Source of the DNA: Thiomicrorhabdus sp963677355 | GTDB lineage: Bacteria > Pseudomonadota > Gammaproteobacteria > Thiomicrospirales > Thiomicrospiraceae | Direction of reading: 5' to 3' | Assembly: GCA_963677355.2 (NCBI GenBank) | Contig: CAXXXQ010000002.1 | Location: 124,001 to 188,000, forward strand | DNA length: 64,000 nucleotides | Shown here: positions 42,225-50,680 of the stretch, one piece after another | How positions within the stretch are numbered: the stretch's first letter is position 1 | Layout of the letters: each line of letters opens with the position of its first letter | Notes under the pieces: model-generated | Database searches by the model: none | Seen by the model: only the letters and a program-made list of their open reading frames with translations | What the model was told of the DNA's origin: nothing | Translations under genes and position numbers: made by a program

Positions 42225-42251
42225 GCCTCCCGATAGAAAACTATGGGAGGC
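42225..42251 (-). terminator. Intrinsic terminator of the flavocytochrome/bd-like operon
   Basis: GCCTCCC (42225-42231) pairs with GGGAGGC (42245-42251); an inner ATAG/CTAT stem extends it. On the minus strand a TTTTTT run follows. It ends transcripts that come from 47580 down to the 32-residue peptide gene. Confidence 0.85.
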
Positions 42252-42313
42252 CGCTTTAGGAGTATAAATTGTTTGTGCACTGACCCCGACGGAGTCCGTG
42301 CAAACTCGGTAGC

Positions 42314-42412
42314 TTAGACTGAGACTACCGTTAGGGTGCTTAACCACCACATTAGTGCAACAGAACCAAATGTGAGAATCAAGCCCCAAATAATCGCTTT
42401 AATACCGTTCAT
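42314..42412 (-). CDS. Small membrane peptide (32 residues) at the end of the respiratory operon
   Basis: ATG at 42410-42412, stop TAA at 42316-42314. AAGGAGCTC precedes the start by 6-7 bases, a very good RBS, and the gene lies 12 bases after the dihaem cytochrome c gene and before the operon terminator. The product is almost entirely one hydrophobic span (MNGIKAIIWGLILTFGSVAL) with two Trp after it. Very small single-span subunits such as CydX accompany cytochrome bd oxidases, and this one lies in an operon with bd-superfamily proteins. I infer a similar accessory role; there is no recognisable sequence identity. Confidence 0.62.
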   Translation of the reverse strand: MNGIKAIIWGLILTFGSVALMWWLSTLTVVSV

Positions 42413-42424
42413 GGTTTGAGCTCC

Positions 42425-43129
42425 TTATTGGTTTAAGGTTGCATAATAATTCGCCAAGGCTTCAATCTCGGCATCGGTCAAATCGTGGGTAAACTGAGAC
42501 ATCCCTTCATTGACATCGTTATTACGATGTTTTTGCTGGTAAGCCTTCATGGTACGCACGAAGTATTCCGGAACCTGACCGGCAATGGCAGGAGTAATGT
42601 CTTTACCTTCACCATGAGCTCCGTGGCAGGATGCGCAAGGGGTAATCATACGGCTGACATCACCTTTACGAACCAGACGGTCGATTTCCGGTGCAACCGG
42701 TTGCGCTTCGATATCCCAAGCGGTTGCCGGGTTGCCGGCATAAAATGCAGCGACATCGGCAATCTGCTGGTCATCCATCGCGCGCGCGATTTTTACCATA
42801 ATATTCGCTTGCTTATAGGTTTCCCAGCGACGGCCATCACGGTAATCCAACATCATTTTCATGGTGTACTCTTTGGTTTGACCATTCAAAGATGCATAGT
42901 TGCGTGAAGGAGATTCGCCTTTTTCACCGTGGCAAGCGTTACACATCATTTGTTCGTGAATCTCTTGACCACGAGTCGCATCACCGGCAGGCATAGCACG
43001 CAATTTATTGTCTAATGCAAAATTGCTCCAAGCTTCAGCATGCGGTTTTTCACCGTGTCCCGACAAAGCCGCACCGCTGGCGACGGTTGCTCCAATTAGG
43101 GCGGTGACTAATAAAGTTCTTTTTAACAT
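42425..43129 (-). CDS. Dihaem cytochrome c (c4-like)
   Basis: A 234-residue secreted protein. A Sec signal (MLKRTLLVTALIGATVASGAALS) is followed by two haem c sites, CNACH near residue 68 and CASCH near residue 164, each in a class I cytochrome c domain with axial-Met regions further on (for example NEGMSQFTHDLTD). It is encoded 18 bases after fccB and is probably the periplasmic electron carrier between flavocytochrome c and the membrane complex of this operon. Confidence 0.9.
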   Translation of the reverse strand: MLKRTLLVTALIGATVASGAALSGHGEKPHAEAWSNFALDNKLRAMPAGDATRGQEIHEQMMCNACHGEKGESPSRNYASLNGQTKEYTMKMMLDYRDGRRWETYKQANIMVKIARAMDDQQIADVAAFYAGNPATAWDIEAQPVAPEIDRLVRKGDVSRMITPCASCHGAHGEGKDITPAIAGQVPEYFVRTMKAYQQKHRNNDVNEGMSQFTHDLTDAEIEALANYYATLNQ

Positions 43130-43147
43130 ATCAATTACCTCACTAAT

Positions 43148-44479
43148 TTAAGAGAACACGTCTTTAACAAATTCACGCTGCCAGTTTTTCTGATAAACGG
43201 CTTCAAGAATCGGTTGTGCTGGTTTCTCGGTAATTGGTGAGACACCGGCTGATTTACCTTTAGGTTGGATCAGACCGTCACGAACTTCATAGATGGCCGC
43301 AATCGATACCCCGTAGTTTTCACCGGCAAGGCTGTAGCAAACGTTTGAATAGATCGCTTTACCCAATTCATTACCGGCAAGCGTATCGGCAACCGCACGA
43401 GCAGCCACTTTAGCCTGCGAGTTAGCTGAATAACCTGACTTAGGCATGGCATCGGCGATTGAACTGTCACCCAATACATAAACACCCGGTTGAATCTGAG
43501 ATTCCATCGATTCTCGTTTGATCGGGCACCAGCCGGAAGCATTGGCCAAACCTAATTGCTGTGCCAGTTTACCGGCGCGTTGGTTAGGAATGATATTGAT
43601 CAGATCCGCTTTATAGTCGCCACCATCAGTTTCTACGGTCATAGTATCGGCATGTAAAGCCACCACACGACCACCGTCCGAACCGGAAACCCATTCAATT
43701 AATGAGTTGTCTGATTTGTAACCGTACAGACGTTCCCACGCTTTTTTGAACGGAACATCCTTGGTGAAACGATCTTTCGGATCCAACACTAACAGTTTCG
43801 CTGTCGGATTGTGTTTTTTGAAGTATTCGGCAAAGAAAGATGAACGTTCATAAGGTCCCGGAGGACAACGGAACGGGTTTTGCGGCGGAGCAATGATGGC
43901 CGTACCACCTTGCGGCATTGCCAATAGTTGACGGCGCAATTCTAAAGTTTGCGGTCCTGCTTTATAAGCGTGCGGGAATTTTCCGGCCGCCATTTCTGCC
44001 GTATAACCTTCATAATCTTCAAATTTGAAGTCGATACCAGGAGAGACCACCAGTTTGTCATAAGACAGGGTGGTGCCTTTTTCCGTCGTTACGGTACGCT
44101 TGTCAAAATCGGCACCGATAACTTTGTCGATGACGACATTGACGTTGTACTTGTTTTTGATGGTTTCCAGATTGAAAGTCAATTCATCTAGCGTGTGCAT
44201 ACCGACGATGACGTCGTTACTGCGCAAACAAGTAATGTATTCCGGATACTGTTCAACAATGGTGATTTTGACGTCAGGATCGGCGAAACGCAGATATTTG
44301 GCAAAAGTCGATCCTCCGACACCACCACCTAGAACCACTACGTGCGCAGCGGATTTTGCATATACTTTGTTACTCGCACCAAAAATTCCCGTTGCTGCGA
44401 CAGCAGAAGCACCGAAAACCTTGATTAGGTCACGGCGAGTAATTTTTTGATCAAAAGTCTTATTCTCTAATTGACTCAT
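43148..44479 (-). CDS. fccB: Flavocytochrome c sulfide dehydrogenase, flavoprotein subunit
   Basis: A 443-residue periplasmic flavoprotein that oxidises sulfide and passes electrons to its cytochrome partner. A Tat signal (TRRDLIKVFGASAVAATGIFG) precedes the FAD motif HVVVLGGGVGGSTFAKYLR. The Cys in EYITCLRSND corresponds to the residue that binds FAD covalently in FCSD, and the redox Cys pair is in NPFRCPPGPYERS and YSNVCYSLAGENYG. QAGKLAQ-type quinone sites of SQR are absent. The start overlaps the end of the cytochrome gene by 4 bases (ATGA), implying coupled translation. Confidence 0.92.
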   Translation of the reverse strand: MSQLENKTFDQKITRRDLIKVFGASAVAATGIFGASNKVYAKSAAHVVVLGGGVGGSTFAKYLRFADPDVKITIVEQYPEYITCLRSNDVIVGMHTLDELTFNLETIKNKYNVNVVIDKVIGADFDKRTVTTEKGTTLSYDKLVVSPGIDFKFEDYEGYTAEMAAGKFPHAYKAGPQTLELRRQLLAMPQGGTAIIAPPQNPFRCPPGPYERSSFFAEYFKKHNPTAKLLVLDPKDRFTKDVPFKKAWERLYGYKSDNSLIEWVSGSDGGRVVALHADTMTVETDGGDYKADLINIIPNQRAGKLAQQLGLANASGWCPIKRESMESQIQPGVYVLGDSSIADAMPKSGYSANSQAKVAARAVADTLAGNELGKAIYSNVCYSLAGENYGVSIAAIYEVRDGLIQPKGKSAGVSPITEKPAQPILEAVYQKNWQREFVKDVFS

Positions 44480-44853
44480 TTTTGACCTCCTGTCGATTGA
44501 TCTGCCTGATGAGCTTCATTCAGGCTTGTGTTCTCCCACTGTTTGACCGGTTGCTTTTCAAACCATTCGGCCATCGCGTTGATCTCTTCGTCATTAAAGC
44601 CGCGTGCGACACGATCCATGATAACGGCAGGTCGAGTCCCTTCACGGTAAGCGATCATCGCTTTAGTGAACTGCTCGGCCGGCATGCCGGCTAGCGGTGG
44701 CATCGCTTCCAAAAATTCTTGTCCGTTGGTACCGTGACAAGGCGCACATTGCCATGCCATCGCCGCTCCGGAAGCGATCGGGTTTTGTCCGGCTGCCATT
44801 GCTGTTTGACTGAGGCCAAGAGCGAATAAACTTACTAATAATTTCGTTTTCAT
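44476..44853 (-). CDS. fccA: Monohaem cytochrome c, flavocytochrome c haem subunit
   Basis: A 125-residue protein with a Sec signal (MKTKLLVSLFALGLSQTAMA) and one haem site CAPCH near residue 36. A Met-containing region (AMPPLAGMPAEQF) follows. It has the size of the monohaem FccA type. ATG 44853 has CAGGAGA upstream; a longer in-frame start exists in the preceding gene but would mask the signal peptide. It is translationally coupled to fccB. Confidence 0.85.
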   Translation of the reverse strand: MKTKLLVSLFALGLSQTAMAAGQNPIASGAAMAWQCAPCHGTNGQEFLEAMPPLAGMPAEQFTKAMIAYREGTRPAVIMDRVARGFNDEEINAMAEWFEKQPVKQWENTSLNEAHQADQSTGGQK

Positions 44854-44872
44854 TATTTTCTCCTGTTCTCTC

Positions 44873-46123
44873 TTATTGCGCCCAAACCCAGAAACCTGAG
44901 ATGAAGAACTGTACCACCCACAAAACGATGATCCAGATGGCAACGGTACCGATTTTGTCTACAGTTGCACTCGGCGTGTACACGCCTACCGTTTGTCCTG
45001 CTTTCCAGGCAATGGTCAGGAAGTAAGTCAGAACGACACCGCCGACAATCGCGAAAGTCAGGAAGAACAGGCCGGTTGAATACCAGTCCATCACGATTTT
45101 GTAATCCATGAAGTTGTAGCCGAAGAAACCGTCCAGAATACCGTAACGCAGCATTTCACGAGTGATGGCTACCACTAGACCGGCCACCAAAGTAATCGGC
45201 AGAGCCATGTAGCTACACATATCATAAGAGTTGCCTCTTAGACGAACCGCACCCCAAATCGCTGGAAGCAGAACTGCTACACCACCAATGATCGCCCAGA
45301 TAGAAGTCGCGAAATCACCTGCGGTTTCAGGTAGAGTCATCATCCAACCGACATAAAGTACGAAAGCGATAACAGAACCGACAGCAATCCATTTTTTACC
45401 TAGGTCGGCCGCCCAATCAAGGTATTCCATATCCGCATCTTCACGAACTTTCTTGAAGCGACGGTAGGTAACCAACATCGCTCCGGTTACCGGAATGGCC
45501 ATACTGATAAAGAATGCATAACGCCATAGGTTATATGCATGCAGTTGCGAACCTGAATAGTCGACGATACCGTTTTGGATATACCACTCTTTCCACAGTT
45601 CAGGGTGCAGAATTTGAGAGGTCAAACTGTGCATAATGAAGCCGACAACCAGCATCAACGCCAAACTGATCAACATCCATACACGACCTTTCGGTGCTAC
45701 GGTTTTATCTTGATTCTTGGCATTCATGAAGTAATAAGCGTACAAAGCCCAGTAAGCCAGAATCAAGATGATAATAAAGCCGATAACCCAGTCTGCTGAC
45801 AACACGTTTGAAGTGTACCAGTGCGGATCATAGACAACCTGTACGAAAAGTAGAGGTGCAACCCCGATTACAATCGCAACGGAAACCGATACTTTAGAGA
45901 TTTCCAACATGGCCGAAGCCAGACGACGCCATTTGGCATCATTCTTAAAAGCGCCAAAAATGGTGATGGCAGAAGTTCCCAGCATTAACTGTACAAACAG
46001 GATATGCAGGGCAAAAGTTAATACACCTAGTCCGATGAAAATGATCGGATAGGTCGGGATGCCCGCAGGGTTACGCAGGGCATACATCATCTCAGTGACC
46101 TGAGTTACTTGAGAAGCGTCCAT
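44873..46123 (-). CDS. Cytochrome bd-superfamily membrane protein, second subunit (CydA-like paralogue)
   Basis: A 416-residue protein with about nine to ten membrane spans. Its N-terminal span reads TFALHILFVQLMLGTSAITIFG (His40), comparable with the haem-binding span of CydA and of the partner protein (FHVLASHTSVGAA). Conserved Trp/Tyr-rich segments follow (YDPHWYTSNVLSADW). I see no CxxCH and no soluble domain. It therefore looks like a CydA-type paralogue rather than a CydB. The start overlaps the stop of the upstream gene by one base (TAATG). The complex probably moves electrons between cytochrome c and an acceptor; whether it reduces oxygen is unknown. Confidence 0.65.
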   Translation of the reverse strand: MDASQVTQVTEMMYALRNPAGIPTYPIIFIGLGVLTFALHILFVQLMLGTSAITIFGAFKNDAKWRRLASAMLEISKVSVSVAIVIGVAPLLFVQVVYDPHWYTSNVLSADWVIGFIIILILAYWALYAYYFMNAKNQDKTVAPKGRVWMLISLALMLVVGFIMHSLTSQILHPELWKEWYIQNGIVDYSGSQLHAYNLWRYAFFISMAIPVTGAMLVTYRRFKKVREDADMEYLDWAADLGKKWIAVGSVIAFVLYVGWMMTLPETAGDFATSIWAIIGGVAVLLPAIWGAVRLRGNSYDMCSYMALPITLVAGLVVAITREMLRYGILDGFFGYNFMDYKIVMDWYSTGLFFLTFAIVGGVVLTYFLTIAWKAGQTVGVYTPSATVDKIGTVAIWIIVLWVVQFFISGFWVWAQ

Positions 46124-47580
46124 TATTTCACCTCCTGTGCGATGGTTACACTTGCGACTTTATCCGCAGCTTTTTGTTCTGCCAGGGCACGATCACGTGC
46201 TTCAACTTCTTGCTGGATCGCGGCAGTAATTGCGGTTTGACCACCGTCGTTATTCATGACCAGATAAGCAGATAGCGCTTCTACTTCCGAATCCAACATC
46301 GGCATTTTTGGCATATAAGCTATGTTGCCGGTGGTCAATACACCTTTAACATACTTTTCCATACGCGCTTGATCGATACCTTCAGGGAAGTAGCGGTGTA
46401 GCGGACGAATACCGGTTTCACTCGGAGAGTGACAGTTTGAACAATAAACCATGGCGATATATTCACCTGCCTGGATTTTATTGCCGTCATTAACTGTTTG
46501 TAGGTGCTCCGGAGTAAACGGATGCGCTTTCAAAATCCCTACCTTCTCGATGATCGGCAGTTGAGATTTGATATCCATACCCGGTACGTCACGTCCAATA
46601 ACTTGGTTCGAGTACACGTACTGACCGGCGACATAAGGTTTACGCATCGATTCACGAGCAGTCTCTTCAGGCCAAAGTCCGGCGACCAGAATGATGACAG
46701 CCATTGCACCGGCAAAACCTTCAACCAATACTTTTGGACGTAGCATGGTGATCACGAAGTAAGCCAAAGTACCGGCCAATACCGCCATGATGCTGGTTTC
46801 AAAATAATCCGGCAGACGGTTTTCCATAACCAAGATTGCTTGGCTTGGCACCGAAGTCAGATAAAGCTGGAACATCAATGCGCCGGCAATCGTGGAGATG
46901 ATTCCTAACCAACCTAGTTTACGCGCCATCTCTTTTTTGAATGCAGGGTCTTTAATGCCCGCTACCACAATACCACCGACAACGGCTGTCATGGTGAACA
47001 TGAAGGCGATACGCATGGCCATTTGAATAAAGGTGTTAGTTCCGTAGAAACCGTTCAGGTAACCGCCTTCAGTAAACCATTGCTCTTTACCCGGTAGCAT
47101 CATGAAAGAAAGAATACCGACGATAATCAACAGAGTGGCAAAAGAGGCCACACCGAAGATCGCTGAGATTTTCATGTGGGTTTTCTTGTCAACCTTACCT
47201 ACCAGATAAACAATCATGTAAACACCGACAACTTCGATTACGAAGAAGACCCATTCTGTGGCCCATTTCCAAACGAATGAGTGAATCAGTGCTCCGATGC
47301 CGTTAGGGCTGGCAACCGTAGTGGAGTACCAGATACCCGGTCCGGTAATCGAACCGGCAACATAGGTGAAGACCATTAAGAACAGACCGTATTTCTTGAC
47401 GAAATCTAACAGGTCATCTCGATCTTCTCGGTAAGCTTTGTGAGACAGGTATGCGAATAACATTGCCGCGCCCACAGAGGTATGTGAGGCGAGAACATGG
47501 AAAGTCGCAATTAACGCTACCACCCAGCCGGAACCGACCATCGGTTCAAACCAAGTAGGGTAAAGGCTAATCAAGTCCAT
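46123..47580 (-). CDS. Cytochrome bd-superfamily subunit I with C-terminal haem c domain
   Basis: A 485-residue membrane protein. The CydA-like part has His28 (ATFHVLASHTSVGAA, the position of the high-spin haem b ligand), Glu109 (WATEW) and Glu116 (FVIEVVG), which match the conserved glutamates of CydA. The quinol-binding GRQPW motif is absent, and no obvious His stands at the position of the third haem ligand. The C-terminal 120 residues form a cytochrome c domain with CSNCH at 380-384 and a candidate axial Met in YMPKMP. TAAGGAAA precedes ATG 47580. It heads the operon with fccAB, so cytochrome c rather than quinol may be its electron donor or acceptor. Confidence 0.75.
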   Translation of the reverse strand: MDLISLYPTWFEPMVGSGWVVALIATFHVLASHTSVGAAMLFAYLSHKAYREDRDDLLDFVKKYGLFLMVFTYVAGSITGPGIWYSTTVASPNGIGALIHSFVWKWATEWVFFVIEVVGVYMIVYLVGKVDKKTHMKISAIFGVASFATLLIIVGILSFMMLPGKEQWFTEGGYLNGFYGTNTFIQMAMRIAFMFTMTAVVGGIVVAGIKDPAFKKEMARKLGWLGIISTIAGALMFQLYLTSVPSQAILVMENRLPDYFETSIMAVLAGTLAYFVITMLRPKVLVEGFAGAMAVIILVAGLWPEETARESMRKPYVAGQYVYSNQVIGRDVPGMDIKSQLPIIEKVGILKAHPFTPEHLQTVNDGNKIQAGEYIAMVYCSNCHSPSETGIRPLHRYFPEGIDQARMEKYVKGVLTTGNIAYMPKMPMLDSEVEALSAYLVMNNDGGQTAITAAIQQEVEARDRALAEQKAADKVASVTIAQEVK

Positions 47581-47905
47581 ATGAATTTCCTTATTATTAA
47601 AGTGGTTTATGTAGCATAAGTTAGGTTTATGCCTTGCGGGTATTGTAGGTTGTCTGTTTTTTAAATTGAATTCAAAAAGTTTTATTAGTGCTAACTAAAA
47701 AAAACTTATAGCTTAGCTTGGTTAGACATTTGGTGAATGAAGTTTGAAGAAAACATCATAAGATTAATATTAAATACGATTGATTCGTAGAATCAAGAGA
47801 TCGCTGAGAATATTTAAGTATGGAATGGATAAAAGTTGAGCCTAGTCAAGATAGTTTCCAGGCTCATTGTATGGGTATAGGCTATTGGAGTGATCGAGTC
47901 CGTTT
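47581..47905. other. Intergenic region upstream of the bd-like/fcc operon
   Basis: No gene recognised. On the minus strand a TACAAT (47647-47642) could be a -10 for the respiratory operon. A GAGCCT/AGGCTC hairpin at 47838-47865 followed by a short T-rich stretch on the minus strand may terminate pcm. Confidence 0.4.
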
Positions 47906-48553
47906 TTACAGGACAAAGTTTTTTGACTTTTGTGTACTGGTCAATGGCGTTAACTCGGTTTCAAACAGGGTTTCTGTTTCCCATTCTTGTTCGCTGATTC
48001 TCGTGATGATTTGAGCCGTCATGGCCGGAGCCGTGCCTGATACTACCGCTAGGCGTCCGCCTAAAGTCAATTGTTTTTTGTAGGCTTCCGGAACCGTTGC
48101 TACCGATCCTGTGAGGATAATGACGTCATACTGTTTGCCATCGTCCCAGCCTTGGCTGGCATCACCTTGCTGGAAGTCGATATTGTCAAACTGAGCCAAG
48201 CGCGTTTTAGCGGTTTCTTGCAGGTCGGCATGGATTTCAACACTGGTTACTTTATTTCCCAAACTGGCCAGCAGGGCTGTCATATAACCGGAGCCGGTAC
48301 CGATTTCCAGAACTTCATCTTCTTCATCAATATCTAGCGCTTGTAGTAACTTGCCTTCGACTTTAGGTGCCATCATGACTTCACCATGGCCGATAGGCAG
48401 TTCGATATCGGTATAAGCGAGCTCTGTTTGACTTTCGGCAACAAATAGGTGACGAGGCGTATCCATTAATAGATCAAGAATTTTGGGATCAAGAACATCC
48501 CACGGACGGATTTGCTGTTCTACCATGAAAAAGCGAGCTTGATCTAAGTTCAT
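47906..48553 (-). CDS. pcm: Protein-L-isoaspartate O-methyltransferase family protein
   Basis: A 215-residue class I methyltransferase with Pcm features: ARFFMVEQQIRPWDVLDPKILDLLMDTPRHLFV, then the post-I region APKVEGKLLQAL, SAM motif VLEIGTGSGYMTALLASLG, and the acidic VTSVEIHADL. The family repairs isoaspartyl residues; this shorter form lacks the canonical Ser/Thr-rich post-I segment, so the substrate may differ. It starts at ATG 48551-48553 and is divergent from the kinase-like gene. Confidence 0.88.
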   Translation of the reverse strand: MNLDQARFFMVEQQIRPWDVLDPKILDLLMDTPRHLFVAESQTELAYTDIELPIGHGEVMMAPKVEGKLLQALDIDEEDEVLEIGTGSGYMTALLASLGNKVTSVEIHADLQETAKTRLAQFDNIDFQQGDASQGWDDGKQYDVIILTGSVATVPEAYKKQLTLGGRLAVVSGTAPAMTAQIITRISEQEWETETLFETELTPLTSTQKSKNFVL

Positions 48554-48828
48554 TGTATATACCCTTCTATAACGTCTCTAATCTAAAGCCTAAGCATTCG
48601 AATGGACTGAAAAAAATTCAAACCGACAAATTATAGCGAATTAAACAAACCTTTGCACGCTCACATTTGCTTATCTCTTTGCCAAAGTATTTGCTATCTA
48701 ATTAAGCCAATCGATACAGGTCAACAGGTTAAAATGGATAGATTACGTGTTGCATCGCAGCGTTCATAATAAATGCATCGGCTTGCAAATAACCGTTTGC
48801 GCAAAGCATATAAACGAACTTATAAAAA

Positions 48829-49770
48829 ATGAATTCACTTCTTGAAGAACCGATTATTCAAGCCTTGTTGAAGAAAGGGGTACTTGATGCTGACCAGCTA
48901 TCGGCTGTTGAAAGGGTTGCACCACTATTTGATGACAGTAGCTGTCAATTGTGGAAACTTTACTTTGAAAATTCCGCGCGGATCGAGCGTCAAATCTTGA
49001 AGGTCAGCGGTAGAGAACAGGATTCGCCGTTTTGGAAAATGATGAGGGAACTGTTCGATGTTTCTATCGACACTCAGTTTCAGCATGCTGAAACGATATA
49101 CGGTTTTCTGCAAGACGCTCTAAATATTGATAACCCTGTGCTAATTAAGTCAGGAAAAGCGGAATCCCTGTCATTTGTGCTTATGTCGGAGCTTAGCGGT
49201 CAAGCCGTTCGGCACGAAGCGATCAATGACAAGATGGTTGTGGCTTTGGCTCAGAACTTGAGTCAACTGCATCAATATACCTGTCAAACATTCGGGAGTT
49301 TGGTGCTACTTGAGCAGGGTGAACAGGATCTTACCCTTAGTCAGGCTATAGGGATGGATGCTTGGCAAAGCAAGCTATCACAGACTTTGCAGCACTTGTC
49401 AAAAGTGCAAGACCTTTCAGTGCAAAAGGCGGTAGCAGAATGCAAACAGCTTGAGGTCAGTCGTTTTGTACCGTTGATGATGGATTTGCGTTGGGATCAG
49501 TTTGCTGAGCAAGAAGGGCGTCTGACCGGAATCTTTGATCTGGATGCGTTTGTTTGCGCTCCGATCGAATTCGATTTTGTGATTTTGGAATATCTACTCA
49601 ATCAGCAGCAGTTGGCGTTATTCAAAAAGACGTACGAAGCTAACTCCATAAATGACATTCCGCCGATTACTTCAGCAAGAATCTCGTATCGAACTTTGTT
49701 TTATCTAGTGAATGCGCTGGGTGAAACCGATTTCCAGCGCTGGATGTCTCAGCCGGAGTTTTTTGACTGA
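48829..49770 (+). CDS. APH/choline-kinase-fold protein, possible thiamine-salvage kinase
   Basis: A 313-residue soluble protein with features of the aminoglycoside/choline kinase fold: LAQNLSQLHQYT near residue 142, a catalytic-loop-like PLMMDLRWDQF near residue 219, and a metal-binding-loop-like GIFDLDAFVCAPIEFDFV near residue 237. The catalytic loop has MDLRWDQF where HGDxxxxN is usual, so activity is uncertain. It has no clear RBS. It is convergent with the thiamine uptake operon, and thiamine kinases have this fold, but the link is only positional. Confidence 0.55.
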   Translation: MNSLLEEPIIQALLKKGVLDADQLSAVERVAPLFDDSSCQLWKLYFENSARIERQILKVSGREQDSPFWKMMRELFDVSIDTQFQHAETIYGFLQDALNIDNPVLIKSGKAESLSFVLMSELSGQAVRHEAINDKMVVALAQNLSQLHQYTCQTFGSLVLLEQGEQDLTLSQAIGMDAWQSKLSQTLQHLSKVQDLSVQKAVAECKQLEVSRFVPLMMDLRWDQFAEQEGRLTGIFDLDAFVCAPIEFDFVILEYLLNQQQLALFKKTYEANSINDIPPITSARISYRTLFYLVNALGETDFQRWMSQPEFFD

Positions 49771-49812
49771 GAACATTGGTAGCAATCAATAGAAACGAGC
49801 AAAGCGCTCGCT

Positions 49813-50424
49813 TCAGTTAGCGGTTTGCAGTTTCTTCCAGTTTTTATAACCGTAAGCGGCCAGCACCAAATAGACCAGGAACATAATAATGGTGACATAG
49901 AATCCGGTCTGCCAATAGAGGGCAATGGCAAAGCTGTCGATAACGATCCAGTAGAGCCAGTTCTCCAAGACTTTTCTCGCCATTAGAACGGTGGTCATAA
50001 TGGAAAATACTGTAACCAGCGCGTCCAGATAGGGCAGGCGGTTGTCAGGATTGCTGGCCAGGTAACCACCAATCAGGGCGGTCAAAATCAAACCGCTGAC
50101 AATAAACAAAACATGAAATTTCAGAGAGTGGCTGTGAATCTGTAGATCATCTTCCTTCTGGCTATGCTTGCGCCATACCCAGAAACCGTACACCGCCATG
50201 GCTAGATAATAAAAATTCAGCAGGGCCTGCATCGGTAGCTGGCCTTCCCAAAACAGCACCGTGTAAATCAATGTACTGATAAACGCTGCCGGCCAGCACC
50301 AGATGGATTCTCGTGCGGCGAGAATGACATAGGCGATTCCCAAACCGGCAGCCAACCACTCCCAGCCTGATTGTGCGCTGAAAGCAGCGACAATATCATT
50401 GAATAGATTAGTTTCCACAAGCAT
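49813..50424 (-). CDS. pnuC: PnuC-family permease, probably thiamine (PnuT)
   Basis: A 203-residue inner-membrane protein with about seven spans. PnuC features: GIAYVILAARESIWCWPAAFISTLIYTVLFWEG, NFYYLAMAVYGFWVWRK, and NWLYWIVIDSFAIALYWQTGFYVTIIMFLVYLVLAAYGYKNWKK. PnuC proteins transport vitamins (NR, riboflavin, thiamine) by facilitated diffusion. Its place as the last gene of a TPP-riboswitch operon points to thiamine. ATG 50424 is used (an upstream TTG is also in frame); it overlaps the preceding YkoF-like gene by 17 bases. Confidence 0.85.
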   Translation of the reverse strand: MLVETNLFNDIVAAFSAQSGWEWLAAGLGIAYVILAARESIWCWPAAFISTLIYTVLFWEGQLPMQALLNFYYLAMAVYGFWVWRKHSQKEDDLQIHSHSLKFHVLFIVSGLILTALIGGYLASNPDNRLPYLDALVTVFSIMTTVLMARKVLENWLYWIVIDSFAIALYWQTGFYVTIIMFLVYLVLAAYGYKNWKKLQTAN

Positions 50425-50680
50425 CAATCACCGCTTTTTCACGGTCTGTACCGATTAATTTGATTACAAAAACCGTTTCCGGTATTTGCTCCAGTACCGT
50501 CAGCATCTCTTCATTCAGTGTAGCCATGACATCCTGATAATCGCCATAGATATGGGTAGACATACTGTTACGTTGAACCGAAACCTCGGAATGGTTTTCC
50601 AAACGGTCGATGAAATCGATGATTGGTTGGCAGTAGTCTTCGTTGAGAGGGTACATGCTAATATCGACGGAAACTTTCAT
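50408..50680 (-). CDS. YkoF-like thiamine/HMP-binding domain protein, copy 2
   Basis: A 90-residue single-domain protein (MKVSVDISMYPLNEDYCQPIIDFIDRLENHSEVSVQRNSMSTHIYGDYQDVMATLNEEM). It is a clear paralogue of the gene at 51340-51582 (shared ISxYPL, FIDRLE, RNSMST and VFVIKL). The YkoF/MTH1187-type ferredoxin-like fold binds thiamine or its pyrimidine. No signal peptide, so it acts in the cytoplasm. Its start overlaps the end of the methyltransferase gene by 4 bases. Confidence 0.78.
   Translation of the reverse strand: MKVSVDISMYPLNEDYCQPIIDFIDRLENHSEVSVQRNSMSTHIYGDYQDVMATLNEEMLTVLEQIPETVFVIKLIGTDREKAVIDACGN

Noticed and set aside
47820..48014. Plus-strand 64-codon frame antisense to the end of pcm
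   Set aside because: No RBS and no similarity; it overlaps a likely pcm terminator.
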